From: Oscillibacter sp.
GTDB taxonomy: Bacteria > Bacillota > Clostridia > Oscillospirales > Oscillospiraceae
Direction: 5' to 3'
NCBI GenBank assembly: GCA_022652815.1
Contig: JALCRR010000007.1
Coordinates: forward strand, 1 to 64,000
DNA length: 64,000 nt
In this document: positions 52,264-60,815 of the stretch, piece by piece
Numbering within the stretch: position 1 is the stretch's first letter
Layout of the letters: every line of letters starts with the position of its first letter
Notes under the pieces: generated by a model
The model's database searches: none
What the model was told of the DNA's origin: nothing
What the model saw: the letters and a program-made list of their open reading frames with translations, nothing else
Program-made: the position numbers and the translations under genes

Positions 52264-53628
52264 TCAGTTCTGAGTGGTCTGCGTATCGCTGTCTTGGAAT
52301 TCAAGAACGACTTCCTGCGGTGTTCCGCCGCGATACAGTGTAAGTGACATCGTATCCCCCACATTGAAGCGCCGGCGGATGCGCAGCAGATCCGAGCTTT
52401 TCGAGACGTTCTCTCCATCGGCGGAGACAATGACATCGTCCACAAGAACGCCCGCCCGGTCGGCAGCGCTGCCTTTCGTCACATCCAGCACCTGAATGCC
52501 GGTCTGCCCGGTGGGTAGAGTCACACCGATTTTGGAGACAGAAATACCCAGCTTCGGTTCCGGCAGTACCGTGCCGTATTCCAGCAGATCGTTGACGATA
52601 TACTGCATGGAGCTGGTGGGAATAGCGAAGCCCAGACCCTCGATGCTGGAAAAGGCCGAGCTCATTTTAATGGTGTTGATACCCACCACCTGGCCATACT
52701 CGTTGATCAAGGGGCCGCCGGAGTTACCGGAGTTCAGCGCCGCGTTGGTCTGCACCAGCGTCATGGTCCGTCCGTCCACCTCCACGTCCCGGTTGATGGC
52801 GGAAACAATACCGTCCGTAAAGGTTCCCCGCAGCTCGACGCCCAACGGGTTGCCGATGGCGTACACCTTGTCACCCACGGTCAGATCGTCTGACGAGCCG
52901 ATTTCCGCCGCGGGCAGGTTTTCGCCCTCCACCTTCAAAACCGCCAGATCGTTGTCGGCATCGCCGGCCACATACTGCGCATCGTAAGAAGTATCATCGC
53001 TTAGCGTGACATAGCAGGATTTGCCGCCCGAAACCACATGGTAGTTGGTCAAGACATAACCGTCAGCCGTGAAAATGACACCGGTGCCCACAGAGGCGCT
53101 ACCGCCCTTCAGATCCACCACCACAGTCACGACGCTGGGGTTGACCTTTGCATAAATCTCCTGCGCTGTCAGTGCCGCGCCTTTGCCCGCTGCAACGTGC
53201 AGTGTGACACCGTCCTGCCCGTCGTAGATGGGAATGGTAATTGCTTCACCGTCCGACTGTGTCTCGCTGCCGCCCTGGGCGGAGCTGTCTCCCGTGGAAG
53301 AATTGCTGCCCCAAAAGTACGCGCTCGCAGCCAGTCCCACAATGACTACCGCACAGGCGAGGAAAATCCACAGGCCCTTTTTCTTCTTTTTCCTCTTTTG
53401 GGGCGCCGGTTTTAGGGTTTTTCCGGGATAAGGCGTGGGCTGGAAATAGTATTCCACCACTTCCCGACCGTTTTCATGCTGATAGTATTCCACAACCTCT
53501 CCGGGAATCCGGGTGGGCACGGGGGGAAGTCCGGCCTCCTTCAACTGCTGATCCACAGAGGGAATTTGCTCTTTGTCCGGCGTCTGGTTTTCCACCGGAG
53601 TTTCTTCCTTGCGTTCTTCCTCGTTCAT
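52264..53628 (-). CDS. HtrA/DegP-like membrane-anchored serine protease
   Basis: A 454-residue protease. A long charged cytoplasmic N-terminus (1-83) leads to one helix (about 84-107), then an extracytoplasmic trypsin-like domain with His197 (TNYHVVSGG), Asp227 (DNDLAVLKV) and Ser303 (NSGNSGGPL). One PDZ domain follows (about 350-445). Topology and length match Bacillus HtrA/HtrB. It degrades or refolds misfolded envelope proteins. It lies 10 bp after the histidine kinase gene, so a two-component system probably drives it. Confidence 0.93.
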   Translation of the reverse strand: MNEEERKEETPVENQTPDKEQIPSVDQQLKEAGLPPVPTRIPGEVVEYYQHENGREVVEYYFQPTPYPGKTLKPAPQKRKKKKKGLWIFLACAVVIVGLAASAYFWGSNSSTGDSSAQGGSETQSDGEAITIPIYDGQDGVTLHVAAGKGAALTAQEIYAKVNPSVVTVVVDLKGGSASVGTGVIFTADGYVLTNYHVVSGGKSCYVTLSDDTSYDAQYVAGDADNDLAVLKVEGENLPAAEIGSSDDLTVGDKVYAIGNPLGVELRGTFTDGIVSAINRDVEVDGRTMTLVQTNAALNSGNSGGPLINEYGQVVGINTIKMSSAFSSIEGLGFAIPTSSMQYIVNDLLEYGTVLPEPKLGISVSKIGVTLPTGQTGIQVLDVTKGSAADRAGVLVDDVIVSADGENVSKSSDLLRIRRRFNVGDTMSLTLYRGGTPQEVVLEFQDSDTQTTQN

Positions 53629-53638
53629 TTCGTCGCTC

Positions 53639-55078
53639 TCATTCCACGCGCAGGGAGAACGTAAACGTGGTAACGCCGTTCTCGCTGGTAACGCTGATCT
53701 TTTCTTTATGCTGTTCCAGAATGGTTTTCACGATATAAAGGCCCAGTCCCACACCGTCCTTGTCCTCAGAGCGGGATTTGTCGCTCTTGTGAAACCGTTC
53801 AAACAGCAAGGGAAGCTCCTCGGCAGAAATCGTCTCTCCCTCGTTGCGGACCGTCACCCGGGCTCTTCCGTCGATGGTAGTCACGCCCATGTAAAGGGTG
53901 CTGCCCTGTCGGGCAAATTTTGTCGCATTTTCCAGGAGATTGTAAAGCACCTGCGTAATCATGTCGTTGTCGCCCAGCACCAGAACCGGCTCGTCCGGAA
54001 GGTCGGCGTCCACGTCCAGATGGTGGTCGTTGATCTTTTTCTCCATGGAGATGATGACCCGCCGCATGGATTCGCACACGTCAAAGCGATTGCCGCCCTT
54101 CAGCGGGTCCATGGCCTGCAGCTGGCTGACGTCCAGCATCCGGCGCACCATGCGGGAAAGGCGACGACTCTCGCCGGCGATGATTTGCAGGTACTGCTTC
54201 TCATTCTCCGGCGGGATCGTCCCGTCCAGAATGCCGTCGGTATAGCCGGCGATGGTTGTCATGGGGGTTTTCAGCTCGTGGGAGATGTTGGCAATGAATT
54301 CCCGGCGCTGGCGCTCAGTCTGCTGCAGCGTCTCGGCCATATTGTTAAATGACGATGCCAGCTCTCCGATTTCATCGTCCCTGCCATAGTCGTTCATGCG
54401 AATGTCAAAATCGCCCTCGGCATACCGCCGGGTGGCCTGCGCCATTTCCCGAATGGGCTGAATCTGGCGCATGGTGGTCACGGAGGTCGCCATAAACGCC
54501 ACCATCAGCACTACCAGAGCCGTCATAACAAACAGTCCCGCAAACGCCTGCCACATATTGTCCAGAGACGTGGTCGCCGCCGCGGCAAACACCGTACCCA
54601 CCACCTCGTCCGTAGACGCAACCTTGACAGGAACGCCCACGATAAAGCGTTTCTTGGGAAAAAGGCCGTCCAAATCTCCCCGCTCGGCGCTGATGCCATT
54701 CTTCACAGCATCCTCCACCAGGTTCTCTGGCATGGAAATTACCTTGCCGGCCTGCTGTTCATCGGTGGTCAGCACGACCTGCCCGTCCGTATTGCAGATC
54801 AGAAAATCCACGTCGGACACGCTGGCGGCAAAGGATGCCAGATTCCCGAATTCCGCCTCGCTGGAAAACGCGCTGTCCTTCAGATAGCCCGCAGAAAAGG
54901 TGGCCACCACCTGGGCCTTTGCTTGAAGCTCCTCCGTGCGCTGCTGTTTTGCGTAGTTGTAACTTAGGGAGAAAAACGACGCACCCAGAAGTGCCAGCGT
55001 CAGCAAAACGGTGCCGGCGGTGACAAACAGCTGCCGCCAGTACAGTCCTTGAAATCTCTTTTTTAACGTTGCTTTCAT
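53639..55078 (-). CDS. Sensor histidine kinase (HAMP-HisKA-HATPase)
   Basis: A 479-residue kinase. The first helix (about 17-40) and second (about 175-200) bracket an extracytoplasmic sensor domain of about 130 residues. HAMP follows, then the phosphorylated His in FIANISHELKTPMTT, and an HATPase domain with LYNLLENATKFARQG (N box) and DKDGVGLGLYIVKTIL (G box). The order response regulator, kinase, HtrA on one strand suggests an envelope-stress or similar sensory role. The signal is unknown. Confidence 0.93.
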   Translation of the reverse strand: MKATLKKRFQGLYWRQLFVTAGTVLLTLALLGASFFSLSYNYAKQQRTEELQAKAQVVATFSAGYLKDSAFSSEAEFGNLASFAASVSDVDFLICNTDGQVVLTTDEQQAGKVISMPENLVEDAVKNGISAERGDLDGLFPKKRFIVGVPVKVASTDEVVGTVFAAAATTSLDNMWQAFAGLFVMTALVVLMVAFMATSVTTMRQIQPIREMAQATRRYAEGDFDIRMNDYGRDDEIGELASSFNNMAETLQQTERQRREFIANISHELKTPMTTIAGYTDGILDGTIPPENEKQYLQIIAGESRRLSRMVRRMLDVSQLQAMDPLKGGNRFDVCESMRRVIISMEKKINDHHLDVDADLPDEPVLVLGDNDMITQVLYNLLENATKFARQGSTLYMGVTTIDGRARVTVRNEGETISAEELPLLFERFHKSDKSRSEDKDGVGLGLYIVKTILEQHKEKISVTSENGVTTFTFSLRVE

Positions 55079-55092
55079 TGCCGCTTCTTTCG

Positions 55093-55803
55093 TTAATTGG
55101 TTTCTTTCTTGTCCGGCTGGGCGCCGGCAACCTCAAACTTATAGCCCACACCCCACACGGTCTTGAGCGCCCACCGGTCGGAGATGTTCTCCACCTTTTC
55201 CCGCAGGCGTTTGATGTGTACATCCACGGTTCGGGAATCGCCGAAGTAGTCAAATCCCCACACCTCGTCCAAAAGCTGGTTGCGGGTATAGACCCGGTTG
55301 GGCGTGGACGCCAGATGATAAAGAAGCTCCAGTTCCTTGGGCGGCGTGTCGATCTTCTTCCCATCTACAATCAGCTCATAGGAATCCAGATTGATGACCA
55401 GCTTATCGAAGGTCAGCATTTTTTTCGTGTCGTCGGGAATCTCGGTGCGGCGCAGCACCGCATTGATGCGCGCCAACAGCTCCTTCATCTCGAAGGGCTT
55501 GACGATGTAGTCATCCGCACCCATCTCCAGGCCCTGGATGCGGTCAAAAACCTCGCTTTTTGCCGTCAGCATGATGATGGGCACCTTGCTGGTCTCCCGA
55601 ATTTTGGAGCAGACGGCCCAGCCGTCCATAACGGGCAGCATGATATCCAGCAAAATCAGATCCGGAACCTTTGCGTTAAATTCCTCGATGGCTTTCCCGC
55701 CATCGCCGGCAATTCGGACGTCGAAGCCCTCCTTGACGAGGTACATGTGAATCAAGTCGGAGATATTGTGATCGTCCTCTACCACCAGAATATTGCGTGC
55801 CAT
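55093..55803 (-). CDS. OmpR/PhoB-family response regulator
   Basis: A 236-residue regulator. The receiver has the acidic pair VVEDDHN, phospho-acceptor Asp in DLILLDIMLPVMDGW, TAKSE and a KPFEMKELLARI switch Lys. The C-terminal winged helix (about 135-235) includes YTRNQLLDEVWGFDYFGDSR and VDVHIKRLREKV. GGAGG lies 7 nt before the ATG at 55803; another ATG two codons earlier is too near it. It is the first gene of the regulator-kinase-htrA operon. A PhoP-like identity is possible but not shown by the sequence. Confidence 0.93.
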   Translation of the reverse strand: MARNILVVEDDHNISDLIHMYLVKEGFDVRIAGDGGKAIEEFNAKVPDLILLDIMLPVMDGWAVCSKIRETSKVPIIMLTAKSEVFDRIQGLEMGADDYIVKPFEMKELLARINAVLRRTEIPDDTKKMLTFDKLVINLDSYELIVDGKKIDTPPKELELLYHLASTPNRVYTRNQLLDEVWGFDYFGDSRTVDVHIKRLREKVENISDRWALKTVWGVGYKFEVAGAQPDKKETN

Positions 55804-55886
55804 GGCCATTCCTCCCGTTTTGATCGCGGTATGTTTCTTCTGTATTATACGGCGTCAGCGCGCCGGTTGTTGAATTTTCTGTAAAT

Positions 55887-57011
55887 TCACTTCAGCTCGG
55901 TCTTTCCGTAAAAGCGGTCTCCCGCCGTTTTGGCGGCAGAAACAAAGGCTTTCAGCCCCGCAACATTGACCGCATCCGAAAGCCAGACGGAAACCGTTCC
56001 GCCCCGCGTGTTCACGCGGGTGAGCAGGTAATTTGCGTTGCTGATGGACCGAAGGCCGTAGGCCGAGCGGTCGATGCCCGGGATTAGGCAGCAGTAGCCG
56101 GTTTTTTCCGCCTGGAGGCGGTCTGCGTCCTTTCCGCCTTCAATCATGCACAGGCGGGTCTTGCATCCCGCCGCGTCCCAAAGCGCTGCATTGGCCGTGC
56201 GCAGTTGATCCGATACCGGCACTTCCAGTGCCGCATCCACGCACAGTCCCAGCGAATAACCCGAAGCCGTGATTCGGCGCACCAGATCCCCGTTTTCCCG
56301 GATCAGGCGCTCCGTCACATAAAAAGTAGCCCCGGCGCGGTAGGAGTCCAGCGCATCCAAAAGCTTTGCCGTGAGCTGCGCATCATCGGCGCGGAAGCAC
56401 AGCTCGATCTGCTGACGGGTGGTCTCGGGCGTATCTGCCGTCACCCCTCCGGAGCCGGTAGTGGAGCCAGAGCCGGAGGGAGCTTCCTTCCCCCGGATAT
56501 AATCGCTGTATCGAATTGCCATCAAGGATGCGCCAGCATCCAGCAAGGCCGCATCGGAAAGGACGGATGCGCTGCTGCGCACGCGGACGAGATACCCGTG
56601 CTCCACCTTGCGGTTCGTATAGGTCAGACCAAAAAATCCAGCAATCATGGAAACCGGCAGAAACTTCACCGATCCCCGCACAATGGCGCCGGGATAATAA
56701 TCGTTATTCTGCCCGTCCATCACCGTTCCGTTGGAGAGGTCGAAGATCAGGGCCCGGCTGTTGGTATACAGCGTCACCTTCTGCTTGGCGGTATTGTCGG
56801 AATAGTAAAGTCCCAGTTCCCGGGTGGAAAACATGGTACTCGCCACATACAGATATCCGCCGGACCAGAAGGGCATGGTGGCATCGGACAGCTCGGAAAT
56901 AGTCTCGTTGACGGAGGTGAAGTACACCGTCTCCGCCGCACCTGCGGGAACCGGCAACAGCGTCAAAAGCATCACCACGGCGCACACCAGCGCCGCCACT
57001 TTCTTTTTCAC
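55887..57011 (-). CDS. Secreted protein: copper-amine-oxidase-like N domain plus degenerate polysaccharide-deacetylase-like domain
   Basis: A 374-residue exported protein. The signal peptide (KKKVAALVCAVVMLLTLLPV, cut near AGA-AETV) supports a GTG start at 57011. A promoter with TATAAT lies inside the longer frame that begins at 57077, ruling that frame out for this transcript. Residues about 60-165 contain LYTNSRALIFDLSNGTVM and PVSMIAGFFGLTYT, resembling a stalk-like copper amine oxidase N-terminal domain. A Gly/Ser linker follows. Residues 215-374 recall a NodB fold (ATFYVTERLIRENGDLVRRI, TASGYSLGL) but lack the Asp-Asp and His-x3-His metal ligands. It is probably a non-catalytic wall-binding protein. 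Confidence 0.65.
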   Translation of the reverse strand: MKKKVAALVCAVVMLLTLLPVPAGAAETVYFTSVNETISELSDATMPFWSGGYLYVASTMFSTRELGLYYSDNTAKQKVTLYTNSRALIFDLSNGTVMDGQNNDYYPGAIVRGSVKFLPVSMIAGFFGLTYTNRKVEHGYLVRVRSSASVLSDAALLDAGASLMAIRYSDYIRGKEAPSGSGSTTGSGGVTADTPETTRQQIELCFRADDAQLTAKLLDALDSYRAGATFYVTERLIRENGDLVRRITASGYSLGLCVDAALEVPVSDQLRTANAALWDAAGCKTRLCMIEGGKDADRLQAEKTGYCCLIPGIDRSAYGLRSISNANYLLTRVNTRGGTVSVWLSDAVNVAGLKAFVSAAKTAGDRFYGKTELK

Positions 57012-57059
57012 CGTTCCCGCCCCCTTTTGCGCTCCATTCCGCGCAGAATTTAATAGTTT

Positions 57060-57089
57060 ATTATACCACTTTCTCAAAAGGATTGTAAA
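57060..57089 (-). promoter_or_regulatory. SigA-type promoter of the secreted protein gene
   Basis: On the minus strand TTTACA (57089-57084), 18-nt spacer and perfect TATAAT (57065-57060). The start point would be near 57053, leaving a leader of about 40 nt before the GTG at 57011. Confidence 0.7.
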
Positions 57090-57092
57090 GCG

Positions 57093-58127
57093 TCACGAAA
57101 CGTCTTGAATCGTCCGTCGGGCAAGGGTGACGCCAGAATAGTAATGCCGGATGATCTCGTCCCACGTGCTGCCGTCCTTTGCCATCTGGTTGGCTCCGTA
57201 TTGGCTCATGCCTACGCCGTGGCCGTAGCCCGTGACAAAGAACACAATGTCTCCGTCCTGCACCTCGATTTCAAAGGAAGCCGACCGCAGAGAGAAAATC
57301 GTGCGCACCTCGCTGCCCCGGACGGTGACACCGCCGATGGTGACGTGTTCCACGTTCGTCCCCTCGTAAACCGTCAAATTTTTGATCCAGCCGCTTGTCT
57401 TTCCCGAAAAATTTGCCTCCGGATGCGCCGCCAGAAATTTTTCCCGGAATTTCTGAGCGGAAAACGCCACGCGGCTATAATAATTGGGAATGGCGTTGCC
57501 CTCCTCGGGACTGGTGACGCTTCGAAGATAAGGTAAATCCTGCGTCCAGACCTCTCCGGCGCTCTTTGTGCGTCCAGCGGAGGAGGAATGGAATACCGCC
57601 AGCACCGGCTTGTTGTCATATAAAATGGTCTGACCGTCCGTGGCAGCCACGGCGTTCTCGATTTTTGTCTCGTAAGCATCCGCCTGCTCGCCCCAGTTTT
57701 CCCGGGCGCGATCTTCCGCAAGATAGGCCTGGCAGCAGGTGGGATCGCCGCACATATCCGCCGTCTCCCCGTGGTTTCCTCCGGTGGCAATTTTATAGAG
57801 CGTGTAGGTTCTGGCGGCCACCGCCTGGGCGCACAGTGCCTGGGTTTCAAAGGAAGCCGGCATCTCCGCCCGCACAACGCCGGCCAGATAGTCGCTCATG
57901 GTCATGGTCTGCACGCCTCCATCCAGCAGCACCCGGACCTTCTGGGCGCTGTCCACCTCGCCTGGCGGCAAAATTTCCACCGTCTCCGGTTCCTGCTGCC
58001 CGGCCTTCTCCTGCTTCTTCTGTTTTACCTGCACCACCGTAAAAAGCGGAACCAGAAACAAAATGGCCGCCAGCAAGGCTGTCATTCCCAGATATCCGTT
58101 GATGGGCCGGATGGGTTGCCTTTTCAT
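57093..58127 (-). CDS. spoIID: Stage II sporulation protein D (SpoIID)
   Basis: A 344-residue protein, the length of Bacillus SpoIID. One N-terminal helix (about 14-33) anchors it outside the membrane. The SpoIID domain shows MSDYLAGVVRAEMPASFE (with the catalytic Glu), CAQAVAARTYTLYKI, a Cys pair CGDPTCCQAYL, AVFHSSSAGRTKSAGEVW and YGHGVGMSQYGANQMAKDG. It is a lytic transglycosylase that works with SpoIIP and SpoIIM during engulfment. A SigE-like promoter lies upstream. Its presence indicates that the organism can sporulate or recently could. Confidence 0.88.
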   Translation of the reverse strand: MKRQPIRPINGYLGMTALLAAILFLVPLFTVVQVKQKKQEKAGQQEPETVEILPPGEVDSAQKVRVLLDGGVQTMTMSDYLAGVVRAEMPASFETQALCAQAVAARTYTLYKIATGGNHGETADMCGDPTCCQAYLAEDRARENWGEQADAYETKIENAVAATDGQTILYDNKPVLAVFHSSSAGRTKSAGEVWTQDLPYLRSVTSPEEGNAIPNYYSRVAFSAQKFREKFLAAHPEANFSGKTSGWIKNLTVYEGTNVEHVTIGGVTVRGSEVRTIFSLRSASFEIEVQDGDIVFFVTGYGHGVGMSQYGANQMAKDGSTWDEIIRHYYSGVTLARRTIQDVS

Positions 58128-58175
58128 TCGTTCGTTCCCTCGCTTTCGATTGCAAACGGGACTTGTCCCTCTGAC

Positions 58176-58203
58176 AATCTATGCACGATAGAGAAAATCA
58201 TTC
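58176..58203 (-). promoter_or_regulatory. SigE-like sporulation promoter of spoIID
   Basis: On the minus strand GAATGAT (58203-58197), 13-nt spacer, CATAGATT (58183-58176). The -10 matches the SigE consensus CATACAnT at 7 of 8 positions and the -35 matches KMATATT at 5 of 7. It ends about 50 nt before the start codon. In Bacillus, spoIID is a SigE regulon gene. Confidence 0.55.
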
Positions 58204-58231
58204 TTTGTTGGTTTTTGCACCCGGCGGGTCA

Positions 58232-58260
58232 TGGACAAGACGGCCTTTCCGTGTTACAAT
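58232..58260 (+). promoter_or_regulatory. SigA-type promoter of the membrane protein gene
   Basis: TGGACA (58232-58237), 17-nt spacer, TACAAT (58255-58260); start codon 50 nt downstream. Confidence 0.6.
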
Positions 58261-58310
58261 AGCCGCAAATTCATGTTTCCCAATTTTTTCGTCCGAAGGG
58301 ATGTCTTGAT

Positions 58311-59120
58311 ATGAAAAAACATGTTGCTTTTCCGCTTTTTGCCCTGTTGGCAGGCGCGGCGGCGTTTGCGCTGCGGCTTGCCCAAAATCGCACCGGCTTT
58401 GAAGTCGACACCGGTTTGCCCATTGCGGGAAACGTCTACGCCTGGGTGCTACCTGTCGTCCTTGCAGTGATGGCGGCGGTCTTTTTTCTGCTTAGCCGGA
58501 AGCTTCCCGGTGAAACGGGAGAAACGCCCCTGCTCTTTCCGGATTATTTTCGTGCGGACGGCGCTCTGCCGGTCACGATTCTCGTCACGGGTCTTTTTCT
58601 GTGGCTGCTCTCCGGTGCTTACGGGATCTATGCCGGTCTGCTGGTGGATTTTTCCCGCATTGAGATGCTCTGCGGCATTTTGACGGTTTTAAGTGCCGGT
58701 TGTCTCTTTCCCGTCGTCTCCGCCTGCCGCCGCGCCACGGCGCTGAACGAAAATCTGGTGCTGGCCCCGGTGGTATATCTGGTAATCCGGCTGGTGCTGG
58801 CTTACCGGGCGGACTCCATCAACCCCGCTCTTGGCGCCTACTATGTGGAGATGTTGGCGCTGGCCTTTCTGATTCTGGCTTTCTACCGGGCATCCTCCTT
58901 TGCGTTCCATGCCGGACGCACCCGCCGTTTTGCGGTCTATGCCGCTCTGGCAATCATGCTCGGCTGCGCCACGCTGGCGGACAGCCACACCATTTCTGAC
59001 CTGCTTCTTTACGGTGGCAGCGTAATAATGGTTCTGGGCCTGCTTTTCCTCCGGCTGAACAGCGCGCAAGCCGCTCCCTCCGCCCCGGACAGCGGGGAAA
59101 CATCCGATTCAGCAGAATAA
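58311..59120 (+). CDS. Polytopic membrane protein of unknown function
   Basis: A 269-residue protein with about seven hydrophobic segments: residues 5-20, 42-62, 87-110, 120-140, 148-165, 180-196, 205-245. Loops between are short, and a polar tail rich in Ser, Ala and Asp ends it. No conserved motif allows a family call. It is divergent from spoIID, has its own promoter, and is followed by two terminators, so it is monocistronic. A sporulation link is only suggested by position. Confidence 0.75.
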   Translation: MKKHVAFPLFALLAGAAAFALRLAQNRTGFEVDTGLPIAGNVYAWVLPVVLAVMAAVFFLLSRKLPGETGETPLLFPDYFRADGALPVTILVTGLFLWLLSGAYGIYAGLLVDFSRIEMLCGILTVLSAGCLFPVVSACRRATALNENLVLAPVVYLVIRLVLAYRADSINPALGAYYVEMLALAFLILAFYRASSFAFHAGRTRRFAVYAALAIMLGCATLADSHTISDLLLYGGSVIMVLGLLFLRLNSAQAAPSAPDSGETSDSAE

Positions 59121-59129
59121 TAAAAAAGA

Positions 59130-59166
59130 ATCCGGGAAGGCATTGCGCCCTCTCGGAGCTTTTTTA
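59130..59166 (+). terminator. Terminator after the membrane protein gene
   Basis: Imperfect stem TCCGGGAAGGC / GCCCTCTCGGA followed by GCTTTTTT, 10 nt past the stop. Confidence 0.7.
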
Positions 59167-59185
59167 TGACTTTCGTTTTGACAAA

Positions 59186-59219
59186 GAAAAAGAGCCAGCC
59201 GGCAGGCTGGCTCTTTTTC
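59186..59219. terminator. Bidirectional terminator
   Basis: Stem AGAGCCAGCC / GGCTGGCTCT around GGCA, with A-run left and T-run right, between the membrane protein gene (+) and tadA (-). Confidence 0.88.
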
Positions 59220-59350
59220 TTTATGTTTTGGAAGATTGGATGAAAAGAAGTTTTTGTCTCTTGCAATTATTAAGATACAGGAGGATTGTTAACGAAAACA
59301 GCCCAAATTGTTACAAAAGTTTTAAATCTTTCTCTTAGGCTTAAAATTTT

Positions 59351-59803
59351 TTATTTTTTCCCTCGGAGGTTCTGAAAGAAGCTGCTCAGCACCTCCCGGC
59401 ATTCGTCAGCCAGAATGCCGCCCACCAGAGCGGGTCTGACCGGAAAATCCTCCATAAACAAATTCGTCACGCCGCCGCAGGCGCCGAATTCCCCGTCTCT
59501 TGCCCCGTAGTAGACCCGGGGAATGCGGGCATTTAGGATGGCTCCGGCGCACATGGGGCACGGCTCCAGCGTCACATAAAGGGTGCATTCATCCAGCCGC
59601 CAGCTCTTTAGCGCCGCGTTGGCCTGAGCAATGGCCTCCATCTCCGCGTGAGAGCCGGTGGTGAGCAGCTCCTCCCGGCGGTTGCGCCCCCGACCCACGA
59701 CGACGCCCTCCCGCACAATCACGCAGCCCACCGGAACCTCGCCGGCGTCAGCGGCCTCTTTCGCCAGTGCCAATGCCTGACGCATATACTCCTCATGCTC
59801 CAT
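59351..59803 (-). CDS. tadA: tRNA-specific adenosine deaminase TadA
   Basis: A 150-residue deaminase. Zinc and catalytic residues are in GSHAEMEAI (HAE) and LEPCPMCAGAILNARI (PCxxC), and the C-terminal GGVTNLFMED is conserved. It converts the wobble A34 of tRNA-Arg(ACG) to inosine. The start at 59803 has AAAGGAG 10 nt upstream; the ATG at 59812 lies only 1 nt from the site. A much longer frame is GC-rich non-family sequence. Divergent from the DUF2508 gene. Confidence 0.93.
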   Translation of the reverse strand: MEHEEYMRQALALAKEAADAGEVPVGCVIVREGVVVGRGRNRREELLTTGSHAEMEAIAQANAALKSWRLDECTLYVTLEPCPMCAGAILNARIPRVYYGARDGEFGACGGVTNLFMEDFPVRPALVGGILADECREVLSSFFQNLRGKK

Positions 59804-59901
59804 TTGCGGCATACTCCTTTTAAAAAATGTTTTCAAACCGGTAATAAAAAATGGAATAAATGGTAAGACTTCCCGTAAGAATAAGGACAGGGGGGAAAAC
59901 C

Positions 59902-60162
59902 ATGAAAGCCATGCCGTTTGCCAAAAAGCCCGCGCCGGACCCGGAGCTCGTCTTTCTGAAAGCCGAACTGTCTGCCGCTCAGAGCGACCTTCAGCAGGCA
60001 TACAGTCTCTTTGATCAGGCGGTGGACCCGGAACTGGTGGAATCGTGCATCTATCAGATCAACGCCGTGAAGGCCCGCTGCAACTATCTGATCCGCAGCA
60101 TTAAGGCCCGTTCACCTGCCGCCGCGGCAGCACAACTGGAGGAGGATGTCACATGGACCTAA
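59902..60162 (+). CDS. DUF2508 (YaaL-like) protein
   Basis: An 86-residue soluble protein, mostly helical, with the DUF2508 pattern (ELVFLKAELSAAQSDLQQAY, VDPELVESCIYQINAVKARC, NYLIRSIKA). In Bacillus the corresponding yaaL is directly upstream of bofA, as here. The start at 59902 has a GGGGGG element about 8 nt upstream. It overlaps bofA by 10 bp. Function is unknown. Confidence 0.85.
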   Translation: MKAMPFAKKPAPDPELVFLKAELSAAQSDLQQAYSLFDQAVDPELVESCIYQINAVKARCNYLIRSIKARSPAAAAAQLEEDVTWT

Positions 60163-60416
60163 ATCAGAAAATCGCAGTAGGTCTTCTGATCGGCTTTTTG
60201 GTCATCGCCCTACTGCGCGTTTTTAAAACGCCCGTCAAGCTGGCCGTCAAGTTGCTGCTGAACACCCTGCTGGGGTTTGCTGCCCTGTGGGGATTCAATC
60301 TGGCCGCCCCACTGACCGGCATCTCTCTGGGGCTGAATCTCTGGAACGCCCTAACACTGGGGGTGCTGGGGCTTCCAGGTTTCGTCCTTCTGCTGCTGGT
60401 TCGCTGGGTCTTGTAG
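60153..60416 (+). CDS. bofA: Pro-SigK processing inhibitor BofA-family protein
   Basis: An 87-residue membrane protein with two or three helices (about 7-25, 30-50, 60-85). The segment KLAVKLLLNTLLGFAALWGFN is the BofA signature. BofA inhibits the SpoIVFB protease in Bacillus until the forespore signal arrives, but clostridial members may act otherwise because many lack SpoIVFB. The GAGGA ribosome site is inside the end of the DUF2508 gene, which indicates coupled translation. Confidence 0.88.
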   Translation: MDLNQKIAVGLLIGFLVIALLRVFKTPVKLAVKLLLNTLLGFAALWGFNLAAPLTGISLGLNLWNALTLGVLGLPGFVLLLLVRWVL

Positions 60417-60478
60417 TGCTACATATTTTACACCAGTTCTCCGCAAAAAGCCCGCGTTGTCACGTCTCGCCGCTTCTC

Positions 60479-60508
60479 ATCGCCGCCGAAAGAAGGCGGC
60501 GATTTTTC
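60479..60508 (+). terminator. Terminator of the DUF2508-bofA operon
   Basis: Stem ATCGCCGCC / GGCGGCGAT with a 6-nt loop (GAAAGAA region) and TTTTTCT. Confidence 0.88.
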
Positions 60509-60705
60509 TGATCTGCCGTCCTTTTCGGTAAGAAAGCCAGTAAAAAATCAAGAAAATCCGCTGAAATTGCAAAAAATCGTTGGAAAATGTTTGTCTAGTA
60601 TGCGCTTACTTTTTGAAAAAACAAAATTGCATATTTAGCATTTGCGAGTAATTTTAAGAAAATTGAAGATTTCAAAAGGAAAGTCCGTGCTAAATTAATT
60701 TCGTG

Positions 60706-60734
60706 TTGACTTGTCCCAACGGCTGTGCTATAAA
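60706..60734 (+). promoter_or_regulatory. SigA-type promoter of rplM-rpsI
   Basis: TTGACT (60706-60711), 17-nt spacer, TATAAA (60729-60734). A leader of about 75 nt precedes rplM; no L13 autoregulatory structure was recognised with confidence. The region 60509-60705 upstream is AT-rich and gene-free. Confidence 0.75.
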
Positions 60735-60815
60735 TAATCTTGCTCCGATTTTACCATCAGAGCCTTTGGATTGTAAAGCAATGCTAAAGAATATATCGAT
60801 TACGGAGGAAACACC

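Noticed and set aside
59804-60001. Long N-terminal extension of TadA
   Set aside because: The family starts at MEHEEYM; the extension is GC-rich intergenic sequence without a ribosome site for it.
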